From contig CAMZMU010000063.1 in assembly GCA_947311845.1 (NCBI GenBank), positions 53,542,064-53,606,063 on the forward strand: a DNA stretch of 64,000 bases, in the 5' to 3' direction. Under the pieces are notes generated by a model. It worked only from the letters and a program-made list of their open reading frames with translations. It was not told where the DNA came from and searched no databases. Numbering within the stretch: position 1 is the first letter of the stretch; the number at the start of each line of letters is the position of its first letter. This DNA is from Poa pratensis (Eukaryota; Streptophyta; Magnoliopsida; Poales; Poaceae). This document shows positions 1 through 11,307 of this stretch, in pieces. A program made the translations under genes and the position numbers.

Positions 1-480
1 GCTCCCTGTCCCTGGTGATGGAAAAAGTTCTCCCTGCCTAGCCCTCGTTCTAGCGGTCCATCTAACGTTGTTGGAGGGTGTATGGAGGTGTGTCTCCGTC
101 GAATCCCGCGAGATTCGGTCGGCGTTTGTCTTTGGCGGATCTGGTTGGATCTGGTCGTTGTTTGTCTGTGTTCGTATGTCTACAAGTTGGATCCTTTCGA
201 TCTACGGTTCTCTTCATCGGTGACGGTTAGTCGTTTGGTGCGCTAGTCCTGTGGGGTCTTAGCAAGAAGACTTTCTGAATGACTACTATAACAAGTGCCC
301 GGCTCCAGTGAGGGAGGAATGATGACAACGACGCGTCTTCGGCTCGTTCCAGTGATTGTAGTCGTCGCTGGGTGGTTTACGGATCTGGATGTAATTTTTA
401 TTACTTCTTTCATTCTTTGTATTGCCTTGACAATTGTCGAATAGATTGGAAGTTTTCTCGCAAAAGAAAAACTATTGTCC
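1..480 (+). mobile_element. Possible LINE 3' untranslated end
   Basis: The stretch has no long frame. It reads like the 3' tail of a grass non-LTR element: a G/T-rich run with repeated gtttgtc and ggatctgg motifs, then a T-rich segment and an A-rich end (gcaaaagaaaaa) near 460-475. The family assignment rests on resemblance only; no coding part or target duplication is visible because the window starts inside it. Confidence 0.3.
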
Positions 481-650
481 AAAGTTGTATCGATGTACTC
501 GTTGTGATATAGCCGATTATGTTTTTCAAATGACAATGGCCAAGGATTGAACAAATCCAATGTCAATACCTAGTGTTTGCAATGACGTTTCTTAGCCTGG
601 TAACTGTAGAAGCAATCACTAGTAGAAAAAGGGGCTTCGGTGCGGCCTTG

Positions 651-908
651 TTGTACCGGTTGGACAGGAACCGGTACTAAAGGGGGCATTAGTACCGGTT
701 CCAGAGGCGAGGCGGCCGGCCGGAAGCCGTCCCGGTTGTTGCGGGACCTTTTGTCCCGGTTGGTAATACCAACCGGGACAAAAGGGTTGGGGCAGGCGAC
801 TGCAGTGGGGGGCCCCACGGCGAGACCCTTTAGTACCGGTTCGTAACACGAACCGGTACTAAAGGCCCATCTTTAGTATCGGTTCGTATTACGAACCGGT
901 ACTAAAGG
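651..908. repeat. 5' subterminal repeat array, outer CACTA
   Basis: Several palindromes of the type taccggtt...aaccggtacta and tcccggtt...aaccgggaca are packed here, some as near-perfect hairpins (for example around 832-866 and 873-908). In the En/Spm family such repeats are the binding sites of the element's own DNA-binding protein; here that role is inferred. Confidence 0.85.
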
Positions 909-914
909 GTCTCC

Positions 915-921
915 TATATAT
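915..921 (+). promoter_or_regulatory. Putative TATA box of the outer CACTA first transcription unit
   Basis: TATATAT follows directly after the last subterminal repeat and precedes a pyrimidine-rich leader (cttcttccacc). The placement matches the TATA-like motifs at 25744 and 5233 in the other CACTA units. Confidence 0.45.
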
Positions 922-1405
922 CTTCTTCCACCCCAAGCCCAGCTCCATTTTTCCTGCTCGAGCACAACTCCATTTTTTTGCTCTCTCTTTCCTCTCCCGA
1001 GATCGAGTTCACCCAATTTTTCTCCAACATTTGTCAAGATTGGTGGCATCTACCTATACAAGGGTTAGCAACTTCATTCTCTCTTCCGGCATTTCAAGTT
1101 TAGCTCATTTTATTGCAAGTTTAGCTCATTTGATTTTTGTAGTGCTAGCTAGGTGTTTGATGAAATGCCTAAGTTAGGGATTTCATTTCTTTTATATGCA
1201 TTTTGAGCTCAAATTAAAGTATGATTTGTGGTTTTTTATAGTGTCGTCCCGTCCCCTTTCTCACCGCCGTCGATCGCCCGCGCCGCCCCGTCACCGACAC
1301 CACCTCGGTGAGCCTCTTGTTTTTATCTTAGTTGTATGATTTAGATGCATAATTATTACTTGTATAATTTTCTTATTTGTATAATTGTTTGTTATATACA
1401 GTGTC

Positions 1406-1902
1406 ATGGTTTTGACATCTGTCCACATCGGCTCTCGTCCGCTCTATTATTCGGATGTGGTACGATTGTTTGTTATAACTATATATTTGTTTAATTTCGT
1501 GTTTATGAAAATTATGCCGACCAACTTGACATAGATATATTTTTATCTAGGAGGTAGTTGAACCGGAAATTCCAACCGACCCTATTGTCGAGTTTTTTGA
1601 AAAAGAAAACAATGATTTGAAAGAAAAATTGAAAAGAAGTGAAGATCTTCGTCTCCAATACTTAGAAGAGAAGATGAAATTCGAGTTCGAGTTTGCCGAC
1701 GTCGTCGATGATCACGAGATCAAGATGGAGGAAATGCGCTTGGATCACGAGATCAAGATGAATGCAATGTGCTTGAAGCTTAAAAAGATTAGAAAAATAT
1801 GCCATTAGTCAAGAGCCTTGGTATCATTATGTTGTTGGTTCAATTGTTACCTTTGCTGCGATTTTGATCGCATTTGTTGTTGCATTTAAATGCATTAATT
1901 AG
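1406..1902 (+). CDS. Small coiled-coil protein with hydrophobic C-terminal tail, outer CACTA
   Basis: Two exons can be modelled. Exon 1 (1406-1459) starts MVLTSVHIGSRPLYYSDV and ends at a gtacg donor. Exon 2 starts at 1551 after ttttatctag and is in frame. It encodes an acidic start (EVVEPEIPTDPIVEFF), then a highly charged helix rich in K, E, D and L with repeated DHEIKM segments, which looks like a coiled coil. Read directly, the frame stops at 1808. If one A in the run near 1795 is an extra base, the frame continues to a stop at 1902 and adds a hydrophobic segment of about 20 residues (YVVGSIVTFAAILIAFVVAF), typical of a tail-anchored membrane protein. Similar small proteins accompany other Triticeae CACTA elements as far as I recall; function unknown. 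An upstream leader exon probably ends at the cggtgagc donor near 1308. Confidence 0.55.
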
Positions 1903-2069
1903 ATAGTTGTATGTTAGTTTCAGTGTATTTTTTATGAGAACTATGTATTACATTTGGTCACTACTCTACTTTGATTTTAATGTGTGATGAACTTGTATTA
2001 ATTAATTTGGTCAGTTCCCTATTCATGATGATGTAGTGTAATGGTTTTTGATATATTTATATAATGCAG

Positions 2070-4597
2070 ATGAGCCGGCAATGGATGTACGGTGACCGAC
2101 GCTATCCCGAGTTCATTAATGGCATGCATAATTTTCTCCGTGTGGCTGAGGCAAACAAGCAGAATGGTTTTTTGTTTTGTCCATGTGATGACTGTAGAAA
2201 TAGGAGGAATTACCCTTCCTCAAATACCCTACACTCCAACCTGTTGCGAGAAGGCTTCATGCCCAATTATTTTTATTGGACCAAGCACGGAGAAAGAGGG
2301 GTTATAATGGAAGACAATGGAGAAGAGGATGATGACAACTATCATGTGTTCTCTGAACACGGTGGTACTACAATGGGGGAAGACGGAGCTGAACATGAGG
2401 TCATTGTTGATGAGTCCGATGATGATCTTCGTCGGGTCATTCTTGATGAACAGATAAAATGCGGAAGTGAAAACGAGAGGTCGAAGTTGGAGCGCATGTT
2501 AGAGGATCACAAAAAATTGTTGTACCCAAATTGTGAAGATGGCCAGAAAAACCTGGGTACCACCCTGGAATTGCTGCAATGGAAGGCAGAGAATGGACTA
2601 TCTGACAAGGGATTTGAAAAGTTGCTGAAAATATTAAAGAAGATGCTTCCAAGGGATAACGTATTGCCCCACAGTACGTACGAAGCAAAGAAAGTTGTCT
2701 GCCCTCTAGGATTAGAGGTGCAGAAGATACATGCATGCATCAATGACTGCATCCTCTACCGCGGTGAGGAGTACGAGAATTTGAATGCATGCCCGATATG
2801 CGGTGCATTGCGGTATAAGATCAGGCGAGATGACCCAGGTGATGTTGAGGGCGAGCCGAGCCCCAGGAAGAGGGTTCCTGCCAAGGTGATGTGGTATGCT
2901 CCTACAATACCACGGTTGAAATGTTTGTTCCGAAACAAAGAGCATGCCAAGTTGTTGCGATGGCACAAAGAAGACCGTAAGGACGACGAGATGCTGAGAC
3001 ACCCCGCTGATGGGTCGCAGTGGAGAAACATCGACAGTGAGTTCAAGGATTTTGCAGGTGACGCAAAGAACTTAAGGTTTGCTCTAAGTACAGATGGCTT
3101 GAATCCGTTTGGGGAGCAGAGCAGCAGTCATAGCATCTTGCCCGTGACTCTATGTATTTATAACCTTCCTCCTTGGTTGTGCATGAAGCGAAAGTTTATT
3201 ATGATGTCAGTGCTTATCCAAGGCCCGAAGCAACCCGGCAACGACATTGATGTGTACCTGAGGCCATTAGTTGAAGAACTTTTACAGTTGTGGTCTGACG
3301 AAGGTGTACGTGTGTGGGATGAGCACAAACAGGAGGAATTTGACCTACGAGCGTTGCTGTTGGTAACCATCAATGATTGGCCTGCTCTTAGTAACATTTC
3401 AGGACAGTCAAACAAGGGATACAATGCATGCACGCACTGTTTAGGTGAGACTGAAAGTATATATTTAGGTAACAAGAATGTGTACCCGGGGCATCGTCGA
3501 TTTCTTCCAAACAAGCATCCCGTAAGAAAGAAAGGCAAGCATTTCAAAGGTGAGGCAGATAACCGGACGAAGCCTACCCTCCCTACTGGTGATGTTATAT
3601 ATGGCATGGTCAAGGATTTAAAAGTAATATTTGGAAAGGGTCCTAGCGGACAATCTGTTCCGAATGACGCTGGCGGACACGTACCCATGTGGAAGAAGAA
3701 ATCTATATTTTGGGATCTACCCTATTGGAAATTCCTAGAGGTTCGCTCTGCAATCGACGTGAAGCACGTGACGAAAAATCTTTGCGTGAACCTGCTAAAC
3801 TTCTTGGCGTGTATGGGAAGACGAAAGATACACCGGATGCACGGCTGGACCAGCAACATATGCACGAACGAGACGACCTGAATCCAGAGAAGTATCAAGG
3901 TCTTGCCTGCTACGCTCTTACCAAAGAAGAGAAGGAGATCTTTTTTCAAGTCCTGAGCAGTATCAAGGTCCCGTCTGGCTACTCGTCGAATATAAAGGGA
4001 ATAATAAACATGGCAAAGAAAAAGTTCCAAAACCTAAAGTCTCATGACTGCCACGTGATTATGACACAATTACTTCCGGTTGCATTGAGGGGGCTTCTAC
4101 CGGAAAATGTTCGAGTACCCGTTGTGAAGCTATGTGCATTTCTCAATGCAATTTCTCAGAAGGTAATTGATCCAGCAACTCTACCAAGTTTACAGAAGGA
4201 TGTGGTCCAATGTCTTGTCAGCTTCGAGTTGGTGTTCCCACCATCCTTCTTCAATATTATGACGCACCTCATAGTTCACCTAGTCCAAGAGATTTCCATT
4301 CTCGGTCATGTATTTCTACACAATATGTTCCCCTTTGAGAGGTTCATGGGAGTCTTAAAGAAATACGTTCATAACCGTGCTAGGCCAGAAGGAAGCATGT
4401 CCAAGGGCTATGGAACAGAGGAGGTCATTGAGTTTTGTGTTGACTTTATTCCTGACCTTAATCCGATCGGTGTTCCTCAATCGCGCCATGAGGGGAGACT
4501 GCGTGGAAAAGGCACGCTAGGAAAGAAAGCAACAATATCTATGGACGGACATTCTTTCACTCAAGCACACTACACAGTTCTACATAATTCCAGCTTG
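2070..4597 (+). pseudogene. TNP2-type CACTA transposase, outer element, 5' part
   Basis: This is the N-terminal and central part of the transposase that would cut and join the element's ends in the nucleus. The ATG at 2070 follows a splice acceptor (ataatgcag), so it is preferred over the ATG six bases upstream. Order of domains: a transposase-associated zinc-like domain (FCPCDDCRNRR, about residues 35-50), the TNP2/transposase_21 core from the CPLG...HACINDC motif through STDGLNPFG and LPPWLC, the DLPYWKFLEVRSAIDVKHV motif, and a DUF4218 domain (LKSHDCHVIMTQLLP, PFERFMGVLKKYVHNRARP). The frame changes near 3805, best explained by one lost G in ttggcg. At 4597 the frame runs straight into the inner CACTA and stops at 4603. 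Family membership is clear; the copy is broken. Confidence 0.9.
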
Positions 4598-4630
4598 CAC
4601 TAGTAGGAAAAGGGTTATAGGTAGGTTGAC

Positions 4631-5045
4631 ATTCTGTGGCGCACCCTTAATTGGTGCGCCACAGAAATATTTCTGTGGCGCGTGGGAGGCGGTGCGCCAC
4701 AAAATTTTTGGCCTTTCTGTGGCGCATGTGGTGGCCATGCGCCACAGAAAGTTGGTTTTCTGTGGCGCATGGACACCCATGCGCCACAGAAAGTCAGACT
4801 TCTGTGGCGCATGTGTACCCATGCGCCACATATATCATGTGGGTCCCACGTGCAATCATTGGAGCTAGGTCCATCTGGGCAATTTCTGTGGCGCAGCGTG
4901 GCTGGTGCGCCACAGAAACCAAACATTCTGTGGCGCACCCGTCGCCATGCGCCACAGAATGTTATCTTTCTGTGGCGCACCAGAAACCATGCGCCACGGA
5001 AAGTGAACATTCTGTGGCGCACGGTGGGTGGTGCGCCACAGAATG
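4631..5045. repeat. 5' subterminal repeat array, inner CACTA
   Basis: About eight palindromic units of the form ttctgtggcgca(N)tgcgccacagaa, spaced at roughly 45-65 bp. The central bases vary while the arms are conserved, as expected for protein-binding sites rather than coding sequence. Confidence 0.9.
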
Positions 5046-5232
5046 TCGGCCCAGATCCACAAAAAGGTGGCAACACCCACTTTCCCCATGTGACCTTCTT
5101 CATTCTCCCCCCATGCATCTAGCTCGAGCTCCTCCTCTCTCCCATGGCATTTTGACCATCCTATTATCCATTATTTGTTGTTAAACCTAATTTGTTTGAC
5201 ATATAATTGGTGAGGGCTTGGGGAGAGCCTCC

Positions 5233-5240
5233 ATATATAT
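5233..5240 (+). promoter_or_regulatory. Putative TATA box, inner CACTA transposase gene
   Basis: atatatat sits about 190 bp after the subterminal array, followed by a C/T-rich leader. The leader's first exon probably ends at ctactag/gtgagt near 5339, and its intron ends at gcgtag before the ATG at 5583. Confidence 0.4.
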
Positions 5241-5582
5241 TCTCCTCCTCTCTTTTTGTCCACTATTTTCTCTCCATCACCACACACTCTCTCTCATCGA
5301 TCACGGTCACGTCTCGGCAACGGATCTAGATCTACTAGGTGAGTATTGTTGGATGAATATGTGTGTACATGAAGCTTGTGTGTGTTGTGCATGTTGTTGC
5401 CTTTTGTTGTTGTGTTGCGCCGGCGTGGTGCATGGATGTTTGCCGAAATGTTGATTCATTTCCATTTCGGTAAATTTTTGCACCACATATGTCCTACTTC
5501 TAGGGGAAGTCATGCCGAATTTTTTCGTCGAACATTTCCGACTTAATAACACATACTCTATATGTATACCGCGTAGGCGACC

Positions 5583-8500
5583 ATGGTCATGAAGATGAGC
5601 TCCAGTCGAATCAACAACTACAAGGAAGAAGCGAAGGCGGAAATGATTCGGTGCAACAGGCGCCACATACGATGTCCGTGTAGAAGTTGCAAATTTGTGA
5701 GATGGATCGACCCTGATTCCGGACACTTGGAGGAACACCTGCTCAGGCGCGGTTTCATGGAAGGCTTCAATGAAGCGCCGACAGCAAATGTTGCGCCGAC
5801 AACAAATGTTGCGCCTGAAGACGAGGGCGGGCAAGATGATCGTGACGAAGGAGATGCCGACGGACATGGTCATGATGAAGGAGTAGATGGTGGTGGAGAA
5901 GACGCGAACACGCCGCAGAGCTCGCTAATGTCGGCCTTGATGGAGTCTCATGTTCAAGAACTGCTCCTCAAGGAGGCGAGGACCGTTAGAGAGAAAGCCA
6001 AGCTGGCGCAAATGGAGATAGACGGGAAGACTCCGTTGTATCCAGGGTGCCGGCCACAGGATACGCGCTTGCAAGTAACGCTTGATGCTCTGGAGATGAA
6101 GTCGGGAAACAAATGGACCGACGTGAGCTTCAACAAGAACATGAAATTCTTCCACGAGCGTCTTCCCGAGGGGAACACATTGCCAACTAGTATCGAGGAG
6201 GCCAAGAAAGTCGTGTGCCCTCTTGACCTACCGCACGTTAAATACCACGCCTGCATCAATGATTGCGCAATTTATCGGGGCGAGTACGAGGACAGAACCA
6301 CATGTCCGGTGTGCGGCCAAGGACGGTACAAGAGCCATGGGAAGAAAGGTCCTCACAAAGTGGTATGGTACTTTCCTATCACTCCCCGTCTGCAGCGGTA
6401 CTTCGTGGACCCTAAGGAAGCAAAGCTCATGCAATGGCACGCGGAAAGGGAGAAGCCTGAAGAAGATCCGGAGAAGGGCAGGATCCTTACACACCCTTCA
6501 GACGCTGGCCAGTGGCAAGAGTTGGACGCCGTCGGAAATTTCGGAGGCGACGCAAGGAACGTCAGGCTCGGTATGAGCACCGATGGACTCAATCCGTTCG
6601 GCAACCAGAGTAGCACGCATAGCACATGGCCCGTGTTTGTATGGCCTTACAACCTTCCCCCGTGGTTGTGCACGAAGCAAAGGTATATTCACATGAGTCT
6701 TCTCATTCAGGGGCCGAAACAAGCAGGTGTCCACATACATACGTATCTCGCGCTGTTGGAAGAGGAGTTAGCCACGTTGTGGGCGACCCCAGCCCGTACG
6801 TGGGATGCCTACACTGGAGATTATTTCCCAATGAGAGCCGCGCTGCTCACGACGGTGCAGGACTATCCTGGTTGCTCATATGTATCGGCCCAGGTAGGCC
6901 ACGGATTCTGCGCATGTGTCAGGTGCATGGATAAGACCCCGCATCTCCAGCTACCAAGGAATCCCGGGTCTTCGAAAACCGTGTACCCAGGGGCTCGAAG
7001 GTGGCTTCGCATGGATCACCCGTGGAGGAAACGCGGTGACCTGTTTAATGGTAAGGACGAGCCCGAAGGACCCCCGATCCCGAGGAGCGGCACAGAAATC
7101 GACGAGCTGTTGAATAATTGGGAGGAGTGCCCTGCGCGGGAAAGAAACGACCGAAGGTAGATCCGCTGCTGGGTGTATGGAAAGCGAGGGCTGTTTTCCA
7201 CAACTTGCCCTACTGGAAGTTCCTCAAGACGCCACATAGCCTCGATATGATGCACATTACGAAGAATGTCACCGAGAGTCTGCTTGGCACTCTTTCCAAC
7301 ATGCCGGAAAAGACCAAGGATGGGACGAAAGCAAGATACGATCTGAAATGGCTTGGTGTCAGGAAAGATCTTCAGGCCCCCGATAGCGATGACGATGATG
7401 ATGATGATCAGACGGAAGGGACTCAAGGTCGCGGCAAAAGGGTAAAGAAGAACACTGTGGTGCTTCCCGCTACGTGCTTCACTATGAGTCCGGAGGAGCT
7501 CGAGCAATTCTACAGGTGTCTTCTAGGAGTCAAATTTCCGAATGGTTACGCGGGACAGATAAGCAGATATCTGGACGGAAAGAAGAAGAGGTTTAGCGGG
7601 ATGAAGTCTCACGACTGTCACGTGTTGTTGACGCAGATACTTCCCGTTGCGATTCGAGGGATAATGGACGAGCACGTCCGTGATACGCTGCTTGCCCTTT
7701 GCAACTTTGTCGACGTCATCAACAGGAAGTCGATCGGGTGAAGCAGCTCGACAGGCTACAGGAAGAGATCGAGCTGGTACTATGCGAGCTCGAGATTTAC
7801 TTCCCGCCAGCATTCTTTGATATATGCGTGCATCTCCTTCTCCATGTCGTTGATGACATCAGGCAGCTAGGGCCAACGTTCATGCACTACATGATGCCGT
7901 TCGAAAGGATGAACGGTGTCATGAAAGGATACGTTCGCAACAGGGCCCGTCCAGACGCAAGCATGACCAAGGGCTTTCTAACCTACGAGTGCATCTCCTT
8001 CTGCCAGAATTATCTAAGCAACGAGAACCAGGATGTAGGTCTGCCCACGAGGAAACACTTCGACAGGCTCAATGGATATGGTCACCGAGAGGGCGCCAGC
8101 ACAATCTTTGTCAGCATGCAGGGTCGAAAGGACGACTACGACAGGGCTCACCGGGTCGCGCTACAACACTTACAGTTGATCGAAACTTGTGTGGAAGAGC
8201 ACAAATGCTTACTCGAGCAACATTACATCAAACTGGGCCGGCCGAGGAAGAAGGGAGACGTAACCAGAGAGCACAACGCCAGCTTCACGCGTTGGTTCAA
8301 GCAAAAGCAAATGGAGCTAGCAAAGAGGAAACCGCCATCTACGGAAGATGAAAAACTCATATTCTCCTTATCACGGGGTCCCTCGCATAACGTAAAGACC
8401 TATCAGGCGTACGACATCAACGGCTACAGATTCTACACCGAGGAAAAGGACAAGATGTCGGAATATCAAAACTCAGGAGTAACTATGCTATCATACGGCG

Positions 8501-8994
8501 ATGAGGAGGCTACTGTCAAGGAAAGATACTTCGGAAGGATTGAGGACATATGGGAGCTCAACTACTGTGGAGAGGTGGTGCCAATGTTCCGTGTAAGATG
8601 GGCCAAGGACGTCGTCAAAGAAGGCCGGTATTTCACCACCATGGTAATACCCGATGCCAAATCGAAGAACGCCTCCGCGAAAAATGAGCCATGGGTACTC
8701 GCTAGCCAAGTTGAGCAATGCTTCTTCATTACCGACCCGTCAAAGCCTAGCCGTGTTGTCGTGAGGAGGGGCAAGAGGAGCATCATCGGAATGGAAGGAG
8801 GCGCCACCGAGCAAGACATGGACAACGAGCCAAAGATCGAGGAGGAATTCGACAAGTTCTTCGACATGCCTACTACTAGTACACAAAGAAGGAAGACCTC
8901 CCTACCTACTAAAGGTTGTCCGTTCACGCGAAGAAATCTCAAGGTCACCGGCCTAAAGTTTTCAACCGCGAAGAAGGGAAAGAAGAGAATCTAG
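5583..8994 (+). pseudogene. TNP2-type CACTA transposase, inner element
   Basis: The frame starts at 5583 just after a splice acceptor. Visible parts in order: a Cys-rich transposase-associated domain (RCPCRSCKFV), the TNP2 core (VVCPLDLPHVKYHACINDC, then CPVCGQGRY, STDGLNPFG, LPPWLC), the NLPYWKFLKTPHSLDMMH motif, DUF4218 (MKSHDCHVLLTQILPVAIRG, PFERMNGVMKGYVRNRARP) and a C-terminal DUF4216 (GRIEDIWELNY...VPMFRVRW). The tail is basic (AKKGKKRI). Together about 1,140 residues, a normal size for the family. The frame shifts twice, near 7135 and near 7736, each consistent with one lost base; otherwise there are no stops. Either the gene died recently or the read has indels. Introns cannot explain the shifts because no donor and acceptor pair is present there. 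Confidence 0.9.
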
Positions 8995-9354
8995 CTCACG
9001 GAACTGAGATGAAGAATACTTTTTTGGTGTATTTAATTTGTGTGTGTGTGTGTGAGACAATGGAAGCATATATATGTATGATCTTGAATATGTATGACAA
9101 TGCAAGAGTTATGTATTCAATGAACTAAATATGTAGGACACATATTGTGTGTATTTTTTGAACCAAATTTAACCAAAAAAAATTGTAAGAAAAAAAGTTC
9201 AGCAAAAATTGAGACAGTCAGGATTCGAACCTGGCTGCACAGGTTAATTCAAGTGGATTCAGCAAGAGTTATGTTTCCAACTATTTCAGCAAAAAAATGT
9301 TGTGTGTTTGAGTAATGAAACAGCAGCAGAGCCTTTTAAGTCCAGCCCAACTAT
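8995..9354 (+). other. Transposase 3' region, inner CACTA
   Basis: A/T-rich downstream sequence with a short (tg) run near 9040-9052. It has no coding potential, and I see nothing further in it. Confidence 0.4.
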
Positions 9355-9578
9355 TTCTGTGGCGCATCCCTCAAAAACATGCGCCACAGAATCCTGAGAA
9401 TTCTGTGGCGCATCCCCCCCAAGGTGCGCCACAGAAATGTGCTGCGCCCACTTACATGTGGGCCCGTCCCGCCCTGCCCCAGTTCCAGGCCAAGTATTTC
9501 TGTGGCGCATCTCTCCGTGGTGCGCCACAGAATCCTCATAATTCTGTGGCGCATCCCATCCGTGGTGTGCCACAGAAT
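9355..9578. repeat. Internal copy of the subterminal repeats, inner CACTA
   Basis: Four palindromic units with the same ttctgtggcgca/tgcgccacagaa arms as the element ends lie in the middle of the element, between the transposase and the second gene. They are followed by a GC-rich leader. Confidence 0.9.
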
Positions 9579-11307
9579 TGTGTTGCGTCCACTAACATGT
9601 GGGGCCGCCCCCGCGCTGCCTCTCTTTCTTCCTCAAATTTCGCTAAGTGTTCGAAACCGCCGTCCGCTCCCGCGCTCGCGTCCTTCCCCTCGCCGTCGAC
9701 GCCGACCGCTGCGACCTCGACGCGCCTGTGCCTCGCCGTGCCCGTGCCTCGCCGTGCCCGTGCCCTCGACGCGCCCGTGCCCGTGCCCTCGACTCGCCGG
9801 CTCTCCTCGGCGCCAACCCGGCCTGCGCAGGTATCCCTCCTCCCTCCTCCCTCCCTGCAATCTTCCTCCTCCTCCCTCCTCCCTCCCGGCCATCTTCCTC
9901 CTCCCTCCTCTCCATGGAGCCTCCCCGATCCTCTCCTGCACACTAGGTGCTTGTGGAAATGCCCAAGCCATATTTCACCGCGGCGAGCCACTCCAGCGAG
10001 ACCGTGTCCGCGCACACTAGGGCCACGATGGCACGCACAAGCTGATCTTGACCATGGGGGTTCGCCCGGAGTGGAGACGTTGTGGGCAGTAGGGGTAGAA
10101 ACAAGGCGGGGCCGACTGGAGCTGGGTCGGCAGACAACATATGGGAGAGGCAGTAAAAGGCTCTCACCCTTCTAGTTGTTTGTGATCTGTGGTTGCTGGT
10201 CGAAAATCTCCCCCTTTTATTTTGTTGGCCAAACTGAGAGGCGATGACAGATTGACAGCAACACTTGTATTACCTAAATTGATCTAAACGGAATCTATTT
10301 ATGTTGTTGTCTTTGACGTGGGATGTATACAGATGGAGGTAGCCCTCACATGTGTGTCTCCTGTTGCATCTTGTTTAATTTTGATGTCCTACAAAAGAGT
10401 GTTCAAATATTTGTCATTTGCTTTTGCATGCATGAGTAAAGATTACTTGCCAGGTTATGAAGATCTACCGATCCATGTGAAGAGTGTGCAACATCATCAC
10501 TCGTGTATTCCTTCACTTGGCATCAAGTCAGCGTATTTATAAGTAGTTACTGGTTGTGGACTAACCAATTCAGCGTATTTATAAGTCTCCTAGTGTATTT
10601 GGTAGGAGAGGCAGCGAATTAATCGATCTCCGTCCCCGATTCTCTATAAGATAATGTTCAAGGTTAATCCGTAACCAAGGATGAGAAAGGCTCTCACTTC
10701 ACAAGTCTCAAGTCTGAACATTCCATATGCTATAATTCAGTAGGAAAATTGCCTACAGAAATTGTTTAAGTCTGCTTTTGTGAAATGTGTGTGCTAGATG
10801 CTGAATCATGGTTTGGTTTCTTTATTGCAGCACCACGAGGAGCACCTCCACCACGCCGATCTCGGACCCGAGCCTCCCTTCCCTACCCGAGGTAGTTCCT
10901 CCCTCTCCCTCGATGTGGATGTGGATGTGGATGTGGTGATGTATGTGTTGAAGTGATGCTATTGCCGGCCAGCTATGCCGACGGGAAATGTCTTGACGTG
11001 ATGCTATTGCCGGCCAGCTATGCCGGCCATTATTTTGGAAATGCTTGTGCAGGTACCCCGTGAGGCCCTTGAGATTGCCGGAACGTCGATTAACTTCCGT
11101 TCCGGCAAATTCGGGTACTCCATATGTCCTATTTTTAGCAAAGGTCATGCCAAAAAAATTCGTGAAATTTAGCATGACTTTGCTAAAAATAGGACATATG
11201 GGGTATTGCGGCTAATGCATGGGCCGGGGTATCTTAGTACTAAATTAAGTGATGCTTTGTTATATTTGTTGTACTAACATTTTGCCTCTTTTTAATGTAG
11301 TGCAAAC
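9579..11307 (+). promoter_or_regulatory. Promoter and spliced leader of the second gene, inner CACTA
   Basis: A GC-rich leader (9600-9830, ending gcctgcgcag/gtatcc) is followed by long non-coding sequence, a second leader exon ending near 10891 (ctacccgag/gtagtt), and an acceptor tttttaatgtag at 11300 just before the ATG at 11308. It contains short tandem duplications (gatgtg units at 10911-10936; a 47-bp duplication around 10953-11028) and a strong hairpin at 11120-11201. Part of it (about 11066-11155) is homologous to the leader of the transposase gene near 5430-5530. Confidence 0.5.
11120..11201. repeat. 30-bp inverted repeat (hairpin) in leader intron
   Basis: The left arm ccatatgtcctatttttagc is matched by the right arm gctaaaaataggacatatgg, and the pairing continues inward (aaaggtcatgc / gcatgacttt, one bulge). 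The loop is about 20 bases. Transcribed, it would form a long stable stem. Confidence 0.85.

Noticed and set aside
4615..5122. Long Cys/His-rich frames on both strands in the subterminal arrays
   Set aside because: They repeat the same palindromic unit in all frames (RHR, VAH, WRM words), so they are by-products of the DNA repeat.
9210..9245. A tRNA gene on the minus strand
   Set aside because: caggattcgaacctg matches a T-arm, but no cloverleaf with acceptor stem and anticodon arm can be drawn around it.
9600..10175. Large GC-rich frames between the internal array and gene 2 of the inner CACTA
   Set aside because: They are low-complexity (SRP and RAR runs) in several frames and end at a splice donor, so a leader exon is the simpler reading.
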